Assembly (NCBI RefSeq): GCF_042453785.1
Contig: NC_091674.1
Span: 27,383,001 to 27,447,000 of the forward strand
Direction of reading: 5' to 3'
Length of the DNA: 64,000 nucleotides
DNA from: Malus domestica
Taxonomy: Eukaryota; Streptophyta; Magnoliopsida; Rosales; Rosaceae
Numbering within the stretch: the first letter of the stretch is position 1; each line of letters starts with the position of its first letter. Shown here piece by piece: positions 1 to 10,299 of the stretch. A program made the translations under genes and the position numbers. The notes under the pieces are model-generated. The model was not told the DNA's origin. It ran no database searches and saw nothing but the letters and a program-made list of their open reading frames with translations.

Positions 1-828
1 AATCGTAAACCAAGAAAAGCACAAGACGTATAGGAGGTCTTCCAAATTCACTTGGATGCTCATGCTGAGAGCCAGCCTATTACTCTTCTTGGCAGCAGAC
101 TTGCAAACCTTGATACGAGCCCGTCCATCGCTCTCCTCGGCACCAGACCTGGCAAGTATGAGGCTCCCATATACAGGCCTGACGAAAAAGACAAAAGAAC
201 GGCGCTTGCTCCAGTTCTGCAAGCTGCAGCATAAGAAACACCAAAATGACGAAAGATTAAAAACAAAAAACAAAAAAAGAGAAAAATTACATGATCAATT
301 AGGCCGTCCATATTGTGAGACGCATGCAATCTATCAATGTACACGATGATCCACAAGAATAAACCAAATTAAAATTTTGCACAATCTTAACATATAACCC
401 TTGGAGATGCAGCAAACACAAAAACTAAAATTTGTATATACATACCCAGTTTCTTCTTTTTATTCCTCTTCCTTTTTGGATGCACCACGTGAAACTTCCG
501 TCCTTTTCTTATCCAGCTTGTCAGTCCCTTCTTTGGGTTCAAAATCCTTAGCCAACTTATCAGTCTCATTCTTCGATTTCAATATTCTTAGCCAACTTGT
601 TAGTTTCTCCAACACTAGGTTCCAAAACCTCAGGCGTGCTGAGACATGATAGAATTACAGATCGTTATAACAGAATCCTGATGTAATGAAATTGTAATTA
701 CAGCAAAGAAACAAAAAGGAACTTAAGCTGCTGAGTTCTCCATATTCTCAAGTTACAATTACTAATCCTATCATCCTCAAGCTTCCACAAAAAGTTAAAC
801 ATACCAAGAGTCTAAGACAAGTTATGTC

Positions 829-833
829 AATCC
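829..833 (+). repeat. Target-site duplication (left) of copia element
   Basis: AATCC directly precedes the 5' LTR. The same five bases follow the 3' LTR at 5986-5990, and the site is present once at 18969-18973 in copy B. Confidence 0.95.
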
Positions 834-1439
834 TGTTGGAAATTCAAATAAAAACAGGTTGTGGTTAAAGCTAGCTGTTAGTTCTTTCCAGGCTGTTCAC
901 CTACAACTACAAACATCATTGCTCCCTCCACTTGTTAGCCGAAAGGTGATTACAAGACAGCAGTGTGCTGCCATGTGCTAGCTAAAAGTGTGTTGAAAGA
1001 CAACACAGATGTGAGCTGCTGTGTGCTAGCCGAAAGGTTGTGATTGCAACCTGGAATGATGCAATGCATGTGTCTGCCAACCATCCAAAGTTGCTGCATG
1101 TGTTCGAAAGGGAATAAAGATTGTGAACACCATCATTCATTGCATGTGTTGTTGTATTGTTTATCAATTTCTGTTTTGTATAAATAGGTCTTCTTGCTAG
1201 GCTTTAGAATCAATCCGAACTCCCATTCCATTCCAATCCCATTCTCATTTTCAGCTTGTAAGCTTTAAGAGTTGTAAACTCTTCTAATATTTCAAAGTGT
1301 TTGTTATCACCAAGCTTGCTACTTCTTTCCTTTCGTTCGTCCAATTTTATTGAGAGTGCAAAGTGAGAGGTGTGATAGAGTTCGTAAACTTATCACCCAC
1401 ATATTTTGGTATTGAGTTAGTAAACTTTGAATACCAACA
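834..1439 (+). repeat. 5' LTR of copia element
   Basis: 606 bp, beginning TGTTGGAA and ending TACCAACA. It differs from the 3' LTR by one 4-bp deletion and roughly sixteen substitutions counted by eye, mostly transitions. That points to a fairly recent but not brand-new insertion. Confidence 0.95.
1179..1187 (+). promoter_or_regulatory. TATA box in 5' LTR
   Basis: TATAAATAG within the LTR, conserved in the 3' LTR at 5725-5733. It is the likely core promoter of the element. Confidence 0.65.
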
Positions 1440-1441
1440 AT

Positions 1442-1454
1442 TGGTATCAGAGCC
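1442..1454 (+). other. Primer-binding site of copia element
   Basis: TGGTATCAGAGCC lies two bases after the 5' LTR. It is complementary to the 3' end of initiator-methionine tRNA, the usual copia primer. Confidence 0.9.
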
Positions 1455-1482
1455 AGAATACCTTTCTGGCAAGTGCAGCAAC

Positions 1483-2352
1483 TATGGCGTCCAATTTAGT
1501 GCAACTCCAGGTTCCCACATTGAAGAAAGAAAATTATCAAAGATGGTGCATCCAATTCAAAGCATTGTTTGGATCACAAGAGCTATGGGAAGTTGTTAGT
1601 AGTGGGTATGTTGTACCCACTGCCGAGCAAGAAGCCACATATATACAGATCAAAGGAACACTCTCAAGGATTTACGAAAGAAGGACCATAAGGCGCTGTA
1701 TCTTCTCTATCAAGGATTAGAAGATTCAACATTCGAGAAAGTTGCAGAAGCAACAACCAGCAAGCAAGTTTGGGATAGTCTGAGCACAATTTACCAACGA
1801 GTAGATCGAGTAAAAAGAGTCCGGCTTCAATCATTAAAAGCAGATTTTGAAGCTACTCATATGAAAGAAGGAGAAAACATTTCAGACTACTACTCTCGAC
1901 TACTTGTAATTGTGAATCAAATGAAAAAGGAATGGCGAGAGGCTTGACGATGTTCGTGTCATGGAGAGAATCCTTCGATCACTCACATGCAACTTTGAGC
2001 ATGTGGTGACTGCCATTGAGGAATCCAAGGATTTGGAGAAAATGAGCGTAGAGGAACTGCTAAGATCCCTCCTGGTTCACGAGCAACGCATTCAGAAGAA
2101 TGCAAGCCCCACAATGCTAGAGCAAGCTTTGGAGTCAAAGTTGAATATTGACAAACCAAATGGAGGTCGTGGGCAGTGGAACTCACGTTGTGGGAGTTCA
2201 TCCAACCGTAGTCGAGGACAAACCCGAGGAAGAGATCGAGGCTATGCACAAAACCGAGGTCATTCTCAAGAGTAGAGATCTACTCGAGGAAAGGCACATA
2301 TCCAGTGTCACAGTTGCAAGCAATATGGACATTATGCCAATGAATGTTCATA
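1483..2352 (+). pseudogene. copia gag remnant with zinc knuckle
   Basis: An ATG at 1483 opens a gag-type frame with the typical start, including a W-C-x-Q-F-K-A-L-F segment. A frameshift breaks it near 1720. Gag homology continues in other frames to an Arg/Gly-rich stretch (2160-2270). A CX2CX4HX4C zinc knuckle (C-H-S-C...H...C) at about 2305-2345 marks the nucleocapsid end. In an intact element this protein packages the RNA. Here frameshifts and a stop near 2275 prevent a full product. Confidence 0.85.
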
Positions 2353-2439
2353 TAAAAATGGTGAGCATGTCAACATGGCAGAATCAAGTGGAAATGCTAG
2401 TGAGGAATTTACAATCTTACTAGCACACCATGATATCAG

Positions 2440-2630
2440 TAGCCAACAAAATGTTTGGTATTTGGACTCTGGTGCAAGCAACCACATGTGTGGAAAGAAA
2501 GAGTTTTTTGCCAACTCAAAGATGGGCCTTATGGATCTGTGAGTCTTGGTGACTCCTCAAAGTTGCCAGTTGAAGGCAAAGGAAAGATATCATCCAAAAG
2601 GATGGTAGAGAAGAATACATGCAAGTTTGG
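2440..2630 (+). pseudogene. copia aspartic protease start, truncated
   Basis: The segment WYLDSGASNHMCG carries the DSGA catalytic signature of copia proteases. A frameshift follows within 60 bases, and the frame resumes as GDSS..PVEGKGKI. Homology ends at about 2630, where an inverted LTR fragment begins. The end of protease and the integrase N-terminus are absent. Confidence 0.85.
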
Positions 2631-2639
2631 ATGGTTTGA

Positions 2640-2913
2640 AACACATGCAGCAACTTTGGATGGTTTGAAACACATGCATTGCATCATTCTAGGTTGCAAT
2701 CACAACCTTTCGGCTAGCACACAGCAGCTCACATCTGTGTTGTCTTTCAACACACTTTCAGCTAGCACATGGCAGCACACTGCTGTCTTGTAATCACCTT
2801 TCGGCTAACAAGTGGAGGGAGCAATGATGTTCGTAGTTGTAGGTGAATAGCCTGGAAAGAACTAACAGCTAGCTTTAACCATTGACAACCTGTTTTTATT
2901 TTAATTTCCAACA
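2640..2913 (-). repeat. Inverted partial LTR inside the copia element
   Basis: Reverse complement of roughly the first 270 bases of the element's own LTR (compare 5376-5650). It ends at 2913 with the complement of the LTR terminus. A short direct repeat at the junction (tttggatggtttgaaacaca, twice within 2610-2685) marks the breakpoint. Confidence 0.88.
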
Positions 2914-5005
2914 CACCTCAAATCAAAACGCCTTCATTCCTAGCATGTCACGTAGCAGCCTGAATGATTCAACTGGCAGTGGCTTTATGAATATGTCAGC
3001 CACTTGTTACTTGGTGTGACAATAGACAAGTTCGATTGTCTTTTGCTTCACATGGTCCCTTAGAAAATGGAACCTAGTATCAATATGCTTGCTCCTTCCA
3101 TGTTGGACTGGATTCCTAGCAAGCTTGATAGCTAAGATGTTATCCACATGAATCACAGTTGATTCCACTTGTGGATGACACATTGACTTCAACAGATTTC
3201 TTAACCAAATTTGTCTCACACACAGTTGAGGCTACAACAACGTATTCGGCTTCACACAATGACAAAGCAACAATTGATTACTTCTTTGAAGTCCATGAGA
3301 AAGCTGTTGATCCTAGAAAACACACATGGCCAGTTGTGCTTTTCCTTTCATCTTGGTCACCTCCCCAATCACTATCTGAATAACCAAATAATTTTGCATC
3401 TTCACCAAAATTATAAAACAGACCATAGTTTAGAGTACCTCTTATGTACCTCAAAATTCTCTTGGTGGCCAGCCAATGAGACTCCCTTGGTGTTTTCATG
3501 TACCGACTCACGAGTCCAACACCATAAACTATATCAGGTATTGTGATTGTAAGGTACCTTAGGCTTCCAACCAAGCTTTTGTACACAGTTGAGTTTACAA
3601 ACTCACCTTCTCCTTCCTTGGACAGCTTCAATCCAATTGCAACTAGAGTGTTGACAATATTGCACTTGTCCATATTGAATTTCTCCAAAATATCTCTCAT
3701 GTACTTTTGTTGAGAGATGTAGATACCATCACTTTCTTGCTTCACCTCTATGCCAAGAAAGTATGACATTAATCCATTGTCAGTCATCTCGAATTCATTG
3801 AACATGGATTGCTTGAACTCACAAAACATTGCTTCATTGTTTCCTGTAAACAACAAGTCATCTACATAGAGACAAATAATTAAGAACTCCCCTTTTTCAC
3901 CGTTCTTCATGTAAACTGAATGCTCGTATGGACATTTCTGAAATCTATTTTGGTGAAGGTAGTTATCAATCCTTGAGTTCCAAGCTCGTGGTGCTTGCTT
4001 GAGACCATATAAAGCCTTCTTCAAACAATACACCTTATCTTCTTCTCCTTGTACTTAGAAGCCTTCCGGTTGTTCCACGTACACTTCTTCCTCAAGTACT
4101 CCATTAAGGACGGCTGACTTGACATCTAGTTGATAAATTTTTCATTTATGATGAGCGGCAAGAGAGATTAGCAATCTTACCGTGTCAACTCTTGCAACTG
4201 GAACATAGACTTCATCATAGTCCACTCCATGCTTCTGTTTGTAGCCCTTTGCTACAAGCCTTGATTTGTACCGATCCACACTCCCATCTACAGTGCGTTT
4301 GATCTTGTACACCCACTTGACACCAATAGCCTTCTGATTTGGTGGAAGCTTTGTCAACTCCCAAGTGTCATTCTTCTCGATGACATGAATTTCTTCCTCC
4401 ATGGCTATTCTCCAACAATCTTCTTCCACAGCTTCATTGAATGAAAAAGGTTCATGGTCTGCATACAAGCAGAAAAGGTTGGTTTCTTCTTCTTCTTGTC
4501 CATATATCTCGGTGAGACTTCTAAGCCTCACTGGATGTAGGGCCACTCCTTGCAGTTTTTTGCTATGGAGTAGTTGTGATTGTTTGAGCAGGCTGTTGCT
4601 CAATAGGTGGTACAACTTCTAGTTCTTCAAAATCAGTGGAGACGATCTTCTCTTTACTGACTTCTTTGTTATTCCACTTCCATGCCTCTTCCTCACTGAA
4701 GATGACATCTCTACTAACCACTAGTTTGCCAGTTAGTGGGTTGTAGAGCTTGTATGCCTTGGACTCTTCACTATAGCCCACAAACACACACTTCTCACCT
4801 CTATCATCGAGTTTCCTCCTCTTGACTTCTGGAACTTGAGCATATGCAACACACCCAAAAACTCTTAGGTGTGCAACATTTGGCTTGTATCCACTCCAAG
4901 CCTCTTGTGGTGTCATCCTCTTGACACTCTTTGCTGGACATCGATTCAACAAATAAATCGAACAAGCTACAACTTCTGCCCACAATTCTTTTGGCAAATA
5001 AAGAA
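2914..5005 (-). pseudogene. Inverted copia pol block: IN end, RT, RNase H
   Basis: On the minus strand from about 5005 down, this reads integrase C-terminal part (LLYLPKELWAE... with a GKxVFVGY-like motif), then reverse transcriptase, then RNase H to 2914. The RT active-site motif YVDD is intact. Stops disrupt the frame near 4140 (TGG to TGA type), near 4055 and near 3275 (CAA to TAA type). The RNase H end duplicates the plus-strand copy at 5006-5363. An intact copia pol would run in the gag direction, so this block is inverted relative to gag. Confidence 0.88.
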
Positions 5006-5363
5006 GCAATCAATTGTTGCTTTGTCATCGTGTGAAGCCAAATACGTTGCTATAGCCTCAGCTGTGTGTGAGGCAATTTGGTTAAGAAATCTGTTGAAAT
5101 CAATGTGTCATCCACAAGTGGAATCAACTGTGATTCATGTGGATAACATCTTAGCTATCAAGCTTGCTAGGAATCCAGTCCAACATGGAAGGAGCAAGCA
5201 TATTGATACCAGGTTCCATTTTCTAAGGGACCATGTGAAGCAAAAGACAATCGAACTTGTCTATTGTCGCACCAAGGAACAAGTGGTTGACATATTCACA
5301 AAGCTACTGCCAGTTAAATCATTCAGGCTGCTACATGAAATGCTAAGAATGAAGGCGTTTTGA
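5006..5363 (+). pseudogene. copia RNase H end, second copy
   Basis: Plus-strand RNase H segment with the SSCEAKYVA and adjacent HVDN motifs, open to a stop just before the 3' LTR. It is the inverted partner of 3000-3270. The junction with the inverted integrase block shares a few bases (around gaagcaatc), suggesting microhomology-guided template switching. Confidence 0.85.
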
Positions 5364-5375
5364 TTTGATGAGGTG

Positions 5376-5985
5376 TGTTGGAAATTCAAATAAAAACAGG
5401 TTGTCAATGGTTAAAGCTAGCTGTTAGTTCTTTCCAAGCTATTCACCTACAACTACAAACATCATTGCTCCCTCCACTTGTTAGCCGAAAGGTGATTACA
5501 AGACAGCAATGTGCTGCCATGTGCTAGCTAAAAGTGTGTTGAAATACAACACAGATGTGAGCTGCTATGTGCTACCCGAAAGGTTGTGATTGCAACCTGG
5601 AATGATGCAATGCATGTGTCTGCCAACCATCCAAAGTTGCTGCATGTGTTTGAAAGGGAATAAAGATTGTGAACACCATCATTCATTGCATGTGTTGTTG
5701 TATTGTTTATCAATTTCTGCTTTGTATAAATAGGCCTTCTTGCTAGGTTTTAGAATCAATCCGAATTCCCATTCCATTCCAATCCCATTCTCATTTTCAG
5801 CTTGTAAGCTTTAAGAGTTGTAAACTCTTCTAATATTTCAAAGTGTTTGTTATCACCAAGCTTGCTACTTCTTTCCTTTCATTTGTCCAATTTTATTGAG
5901 AGTGCAAAGTGAGAGGTGTGAAAGAGTTTGTGAACTTATCACCCACATATTTTGGTATTGAGTTAGTAAACTTTGAATACCAACA
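5376..5985 (+). repeat. 3' LTR of copia element
   Basis: 610 bp, TG...CA ends, followed by the AATCC duplication at 5986-5990. Its TATA box is at 5725-5733. Confidence 0.95.
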
Positions 5986-5990
5986 AATCC
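5986..5990 (+). repeat. Target-site duplication (right) of copia element
   Basis: AATCC, identical to 829-833. Confidence 0.95.
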
Positions 5991-6287
5991 TATCAACCAT
6001 TTAAGCGACACTGTCATCCTTTTTTTTCTTTTCAGTTCAGCATATCTGACACCAGGCGCTCTGCAAATGTAACATGTTATATTAATTTCAAAATATTCTG
6101 TAAATCCGTTAAGAGAGTACATTGGATACGTTGGCAATGTTAACTGTTAGCTTGATACCAGGCCTAACATAAGCTGCAAAACAATTCATAATAATGCATT
6201 GCACATCCAAGTAAAACAAAATTGGATGGATTATATGTTCTGCAAGATAAACATGGAGTGTGCATTCAGGGGAAAAATGGAAAGTCC

Positions 6288-6290
<3 letters not shown>

Positions 6291-6339
<49 letters not shown>
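6291..6339 (+). repeat. GA microsatellite, copy A
   Basis: About 49 bases of uninterrupted GA repeat. The matching array in copy B (19274-19298) is about 25 bases, so it is a length marker between the copies. Confidence 0.95.
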
Positions 6340-6341
<2 letters not shown>

Positions 6342-9185
6342 TGACCTATTGGAATTCTTTTCCTTCATTTTGCTTCTCTCTCTGGCTAACCACTGTCAAA
6401 CCCAAAATTATTATCAGAAAACTAGAACACAGACAAATAAAATCCATAGGCATAGACAACTGATTCTTTAACTCAACAAGCAATATTAAACAAACAGATT
6501 CCAAACAGATGCATGCGTATCACCTGCTGTACCAGCTTTAGCTGCACTTTCTTGTCTCCACTGAGTTCAAATTCATCAAATTGTCTGGGACATGAATGAA
6601 TCAGAAATCACAAACAGTTTGATAAATAAAAAAGTAATGGGAGTGTGCCGTGCTGAAATTGAAATACGCGTGAATGAATTCACATTGTGAAGTATAAACA
6701 AGTTATGTTAATCCTATTAACTATTCAAGTGACATTGTCATTACCAAATTTGACAGCAGGCCTTATATAAGCTGCCAAAACAATTGATAATATTGCAATG
6801 CACATCCGAGTTAAACAAAAACGGAGAGAGAGAGTCTGACCTGATGAACTTATTATTTTCCTTCGTTTTGCCTCTCCGTCTGGCTGCCCACCGTCAAACC
6901 CAATATTGTTATCATAAAACTAGAACACAAACAAAAATAAAATCCGTCGCATACACAACTGATTCTTATGACTCAACACAGAAGATTAAATAAAAAAGAT
7001 TCCATATAGATGCTTGTATTTCACCTGTACCATCGCTGCCTGAAATTTGTTGTCTTCTTCGGGTTCAAGATCCTTAAATTGTCTAAGACATGAAAGAATC
7101 AGAAATCATATACAGTTTGATAACAAAACATGTAATGTGATGTGACGTCATGAAACTGAAATTATAGGGAGATTTGAAACATAAAAGTCTTGAAGGAACT
7201 CATGGTGTGAAGCAGTAACCAAGTTCGAATCCACCAGAAATCTGAATATCAGTGTCACGACCAACAGAACATAAAGTCTTGATACACCTTTCCCCTGAAC
7301 CGTCATTGACAATTTCTAATGTTGTGATCCACAGAGGTTGAAATCCCCTGCCCCTGCTGCAAAAGAAAGTTTGCAGGAGACAAAATCTTAATTCCCCCAA
7401 ATGAACCAAAGACTCTGTTACAGTGTTGTCCAACTCAAGGAAACTTGTGAACTCCGGAAACTTGAATAGATTCTTTACGGTAAAGAGAATGCGACCACTA
7501 GGATCTGAATCCATCCCAAGAGAGAATGATATGATAACCCCGCTCACTGTAGATGCGGCGTAGATAACATCGTTTACGACAACAGCCCTCCCCACAAAAG
7601 AAGGATAAGGCTTAGTACCAGTCATATCATCATCAACTGTAGGTACGTAAACTGGGTGCCATGTTTCACTGGCAATGTGAAAAAGCACGAACTCAGATGG
7701 TCCAAAGTCATACAATGAAATTAGAATACAACCGTAACAAACAGTCTAGCCCATAACCTCCACATAGGAAGGTCCCGTTTTCTGACCATATTTTGGAAAA
7801 GGATTGAGAGGCTCCCAAATGTCCTTGGGATTATAACACTCAAACGATGGATTTGTTATAAGGGGGAAGGATGCTGGATCAGTAAGATGGTAAAGCTTGG
7901 AGGGGCTGCCGTACCTCACACCGTCCAATATAATATAATCGGGGACTGGGACTGGGAACTCAGATGATTTTTTTGGATCGAAGAACCAGTGAACAGGTTC
8001 AAGTGGCCTACATGTTTCTCCTCCCAAAACTTCTCCTGCTTGGTTGATTTTCAACTCATATAAGGCTGCTCTGAACGGGCGAGGAATAAAGTTCATCAGC
8101 ATTAACACAGATGTTGTAGGGCTCTCCCCCTCCATGGGCAGGCTGACCACAACAATATTACAGTCCAAGTTCAGATAAAATTTTCAAATTTAACAAAATA
8201 AAATGCCTCTACTTTTAATCAGTGGTTCCAAATTCAAACAGATTACTCTTCTAAAATGGTGGCACTAGACATAATAGCTGACATCAAACACTGTATCGAA
8301 ATTTATGAATAAAAATTCAATTAGATAAAACAAAAATTAAAAAATAATGTATAAATCAAGCGACTGACCTTGTTGCTGTCTGGGAAGTCATCTGAAAGAG
8401 AGTGGAAGAAAATCCGATCAGAAGTTCAACTGTGTTAGAAAGAAATCGGATGAATCAGAGACGGGAGAGTGATTGTATCCAATTCCAACATTGCCTAGCC
8501 AACACCGCCTCGTCCTTGTAGGGTGCTCCATACCTACCCTCTTCTTATTTAGCTCGTCAAATTCGATGGATTGGGTCCATGAAATTTCTTTGTTCCTAAT
8601 TCATGTTTGTCTACTTGTTGCACCTTATTTCACTTGTTACTATACTCTCTCCTTTGTGTGAAAATTCTCAAATCAAATACAGAACTCCCTCCTACTTGTG
8701 AACGTGCTCGTTGATCTTTCTTCTTTTTAAACTGCAGTTAATGGCATTCAGTTCATCACACAAGTTAATGTAGCAAGACTGGACAAAGCTCGGTTTCAAC
8801 TTTCGAGGTGAGGGTTTCTATTCCTTTAGTTATATTCTGTAGAATATTGCATCCACTATGAGGAACTAGAAGCTAGGTGAACACAAAATCATTGAAAAAA
8901 TAACCAAACCATTAAAACTAAAACAACACATGATACTCTTTCAGGGTATGTATGGAATCCAAACAATACCCTCAAGAGTTAATAAGTCTTCACAAATTCA
9001 CCCGCTATGAGATGTTAGAAGCTAGGTTCACACAAATTCACGAGAAAAATAGACAAATCATTAAAACCAAAGAAACTCCCAAGATTTTAAGTCTTTACAA
9101 ATTCACCTGCTATGAGAAGCTAGGTGTACACGTAAAATCGCTAGAACGGACAAACCATAAAAACAACACCTAATGCATGTTTTGT

Positions 9186-10130
9186 TCAGAGTATTTCCTC
9201 TACCTTCTTGATCCTTAAGGTTGCATGTATACGACTCAGTAAACCGGGAAAGCACGTGTTTATCTCCTCGTTGATCTTGTCGAGCTCTTCATCCTTGACG
9301 TAGTGGACATAAACATTTCGTATTACTCGGATCAAATCCTCAACGCTATTCCCATTTAATTTTTCTCATTTCTCTTTTTGTGTAAATTTTTTTGACTTAT
9401 CCAGATAACCATCTATGACTATCTTGGTGTCCCAATTTCTGAATTCTTCAAAATCAAGGCCTCTAATTTTCGTGTCAAAACAAGGACCATTGAGCCTTGT
9501 TTTGTGCTTCTTTGATTGGTGAAAATCAAAGTAACATTTGAGCCTACTGAACTCACTCTTCAAAGTTGGGTGATTGATGAGCATAGAGACAAACCTATCA
9601 TAACTAGGAAACAGATTAAGTTTTCAGGTATAAGAATAATATGCCAAATAATTTAATTGAATAACAAATCGATCGTTTGGAAGTGCTTTCAAATGAATAA
9701 AAGTGCTTTTAGATAAAATCTTTTCGGGTTCCAAAAACACTTGAAGTGCTTTTCCTGTATTGTTTCCAAAAAATTTCCACAAAAAGCGCTTTCGGTCATT
9801 TTAAAAGCACTTCCAAACAAGCCTAAACTTGTTTACTTACTTCCACGAGTAAGCTTGCCCACCATTTGTGAAGCAATTGAGAAATTGTGTCCTATCCACT
9901 ATCGTCAGTGGGAATTTATCAGTGATAAATTCACCCAAATCTGACAAGTCTTGAAACCTTTGTGTATGGCCGTCATTCCCGCTCTTAATGTTAAAAATCA
10001 TCACATCATCGCCTAAGATCACATAGCTGGATACTTTCTTTAATTCCCTATGAATCTGATCCTTGTTGTGCATATACTGTATCGTCATAAGTGTCTTCCT
10101 ACACAAGTAAGCAACTTTAATAAGTTCCAC
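9186..10130 (-). pseudogene. Kinase/KEN-domain (IRE1-like) fragment in P1 left arm
   Basis: Minus-strand fragment of a kinase-plus-RNase gene. The first exon (about 10130-9845) has an IHRELKK segment like a degraded HRDLKP catalytic loop and an SDLGEFI helix. It ends at a good donor (GTAAGT). After an intron holding a MITE comes an exon with HPTLKSEF, NWDTKI and then EDLIRVIRNVYVHY. The latter resembles the DLLRxIRNKxxHY core of the KEN RNase domain found in IRE1 and RNase L. A TGA near 9368 separates the two halves of the KEN part, where the right arm keeps CGA. The kinase N-lobe is missing. Assignment to the IRE1-like family is from motif memory. Confidence 0.62.
9675..9818 (+). mobile_element. 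MITE in P1 left-arm intron
   Basis: About 144 bp, with terminal inverted repeats gtttggaagtgctttc and aagcacttccaaac, rich in AAGCRCTT-type motifs. The same element is in the right arm (about 10621-10756), so it inserted before the palindrome formed. This hAT-type MITE form is common in plant introns. Confidence 0.65.
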
Positions 10131-10299
10131 GTACACGTATAGTCACACACACGCACACACAAAGAAACACATGAACACTTACTAACGAGCATTCTCCACC
10201 ACAGGTCGGTGCAATTGTTTCTGTTTGTCCACTGATTGTAGGTGGAAAATGTTCGTTAGTAAGCGTTCATGTGTTTCTTTGTGCGTGCGTGCGTGTGAC

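Larger units (their letters stand above)
834..5985 (+). mobile_element. Ty1/copia LTR retrotransposon with inverted internal segment
   Basis: Two near-identical LTRs (606 and 610 bp, TG...CA ends) are bounded by the 5-bp duplication AATCC, and a tRNA-iMet-type primer-binding site follows the 5' LTR. The interior is not colinear with a normal gag-PR-IN-RT-RH order. Gag and the start of protease read plus (1483 to about 2630). Then comes an inverted LTR fragment (about 2640-2913), an inverted RH-RT-IN block (2914 to about 5005, minus), and finally a plus-strand RNase H end leading into the 3' LTR. The end of protease and the integrase N-terminus and core are missing. Stops and frameshifts occur in every domain, so the element is non-autonomous. 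The pre-insertion site survives at 18961-18990. Confidence 0.93.
60..8391 (-). pseudogene. Unknown gene, copy A, interrupted by a copia element
   Basis: The family is not recognised. Exon 1 (8369-8391) starts at an ATG and ends at a good donor. It joins in frame to a long exon (8142 down to about 7200). That exon is broken by an in-frame TAG at 7746-7748, where copy B reads TCG. Downstream lie exon-like pieces at 7025-7082 and 6524-6584, which resemble each other, a lysine-rich piece near 480-645 that is frameshifted here, and a short hydrophobic last exon ending at a TGA at 60-62. The copia element (834-5985) sits between the last two groups. The long exon has many aromatic and beta-strand-like segments. 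A beta-propeller or F-box-associated fold is only a guess. How the 3' pieces join the long exon is unresolved because their phases do not chain cleanly. Confidence 0.5.
8797..10200 (-). repeat. Palindrome P1, left arm (copy A)
   Basis: Left arm (about 1.40 kb) of a large inverted repeat whose right arm is 10241-11665, with a spacer of only about 40 bases. The arms match over their whole length, including introns, a MITE and 3' flanking sequence, apart from substitutions and small indels. A degenerate tandem motif (gaagctaggtgaacac and variants) recurs near 8870, 9025 and 9115. Confidence 0.92.
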
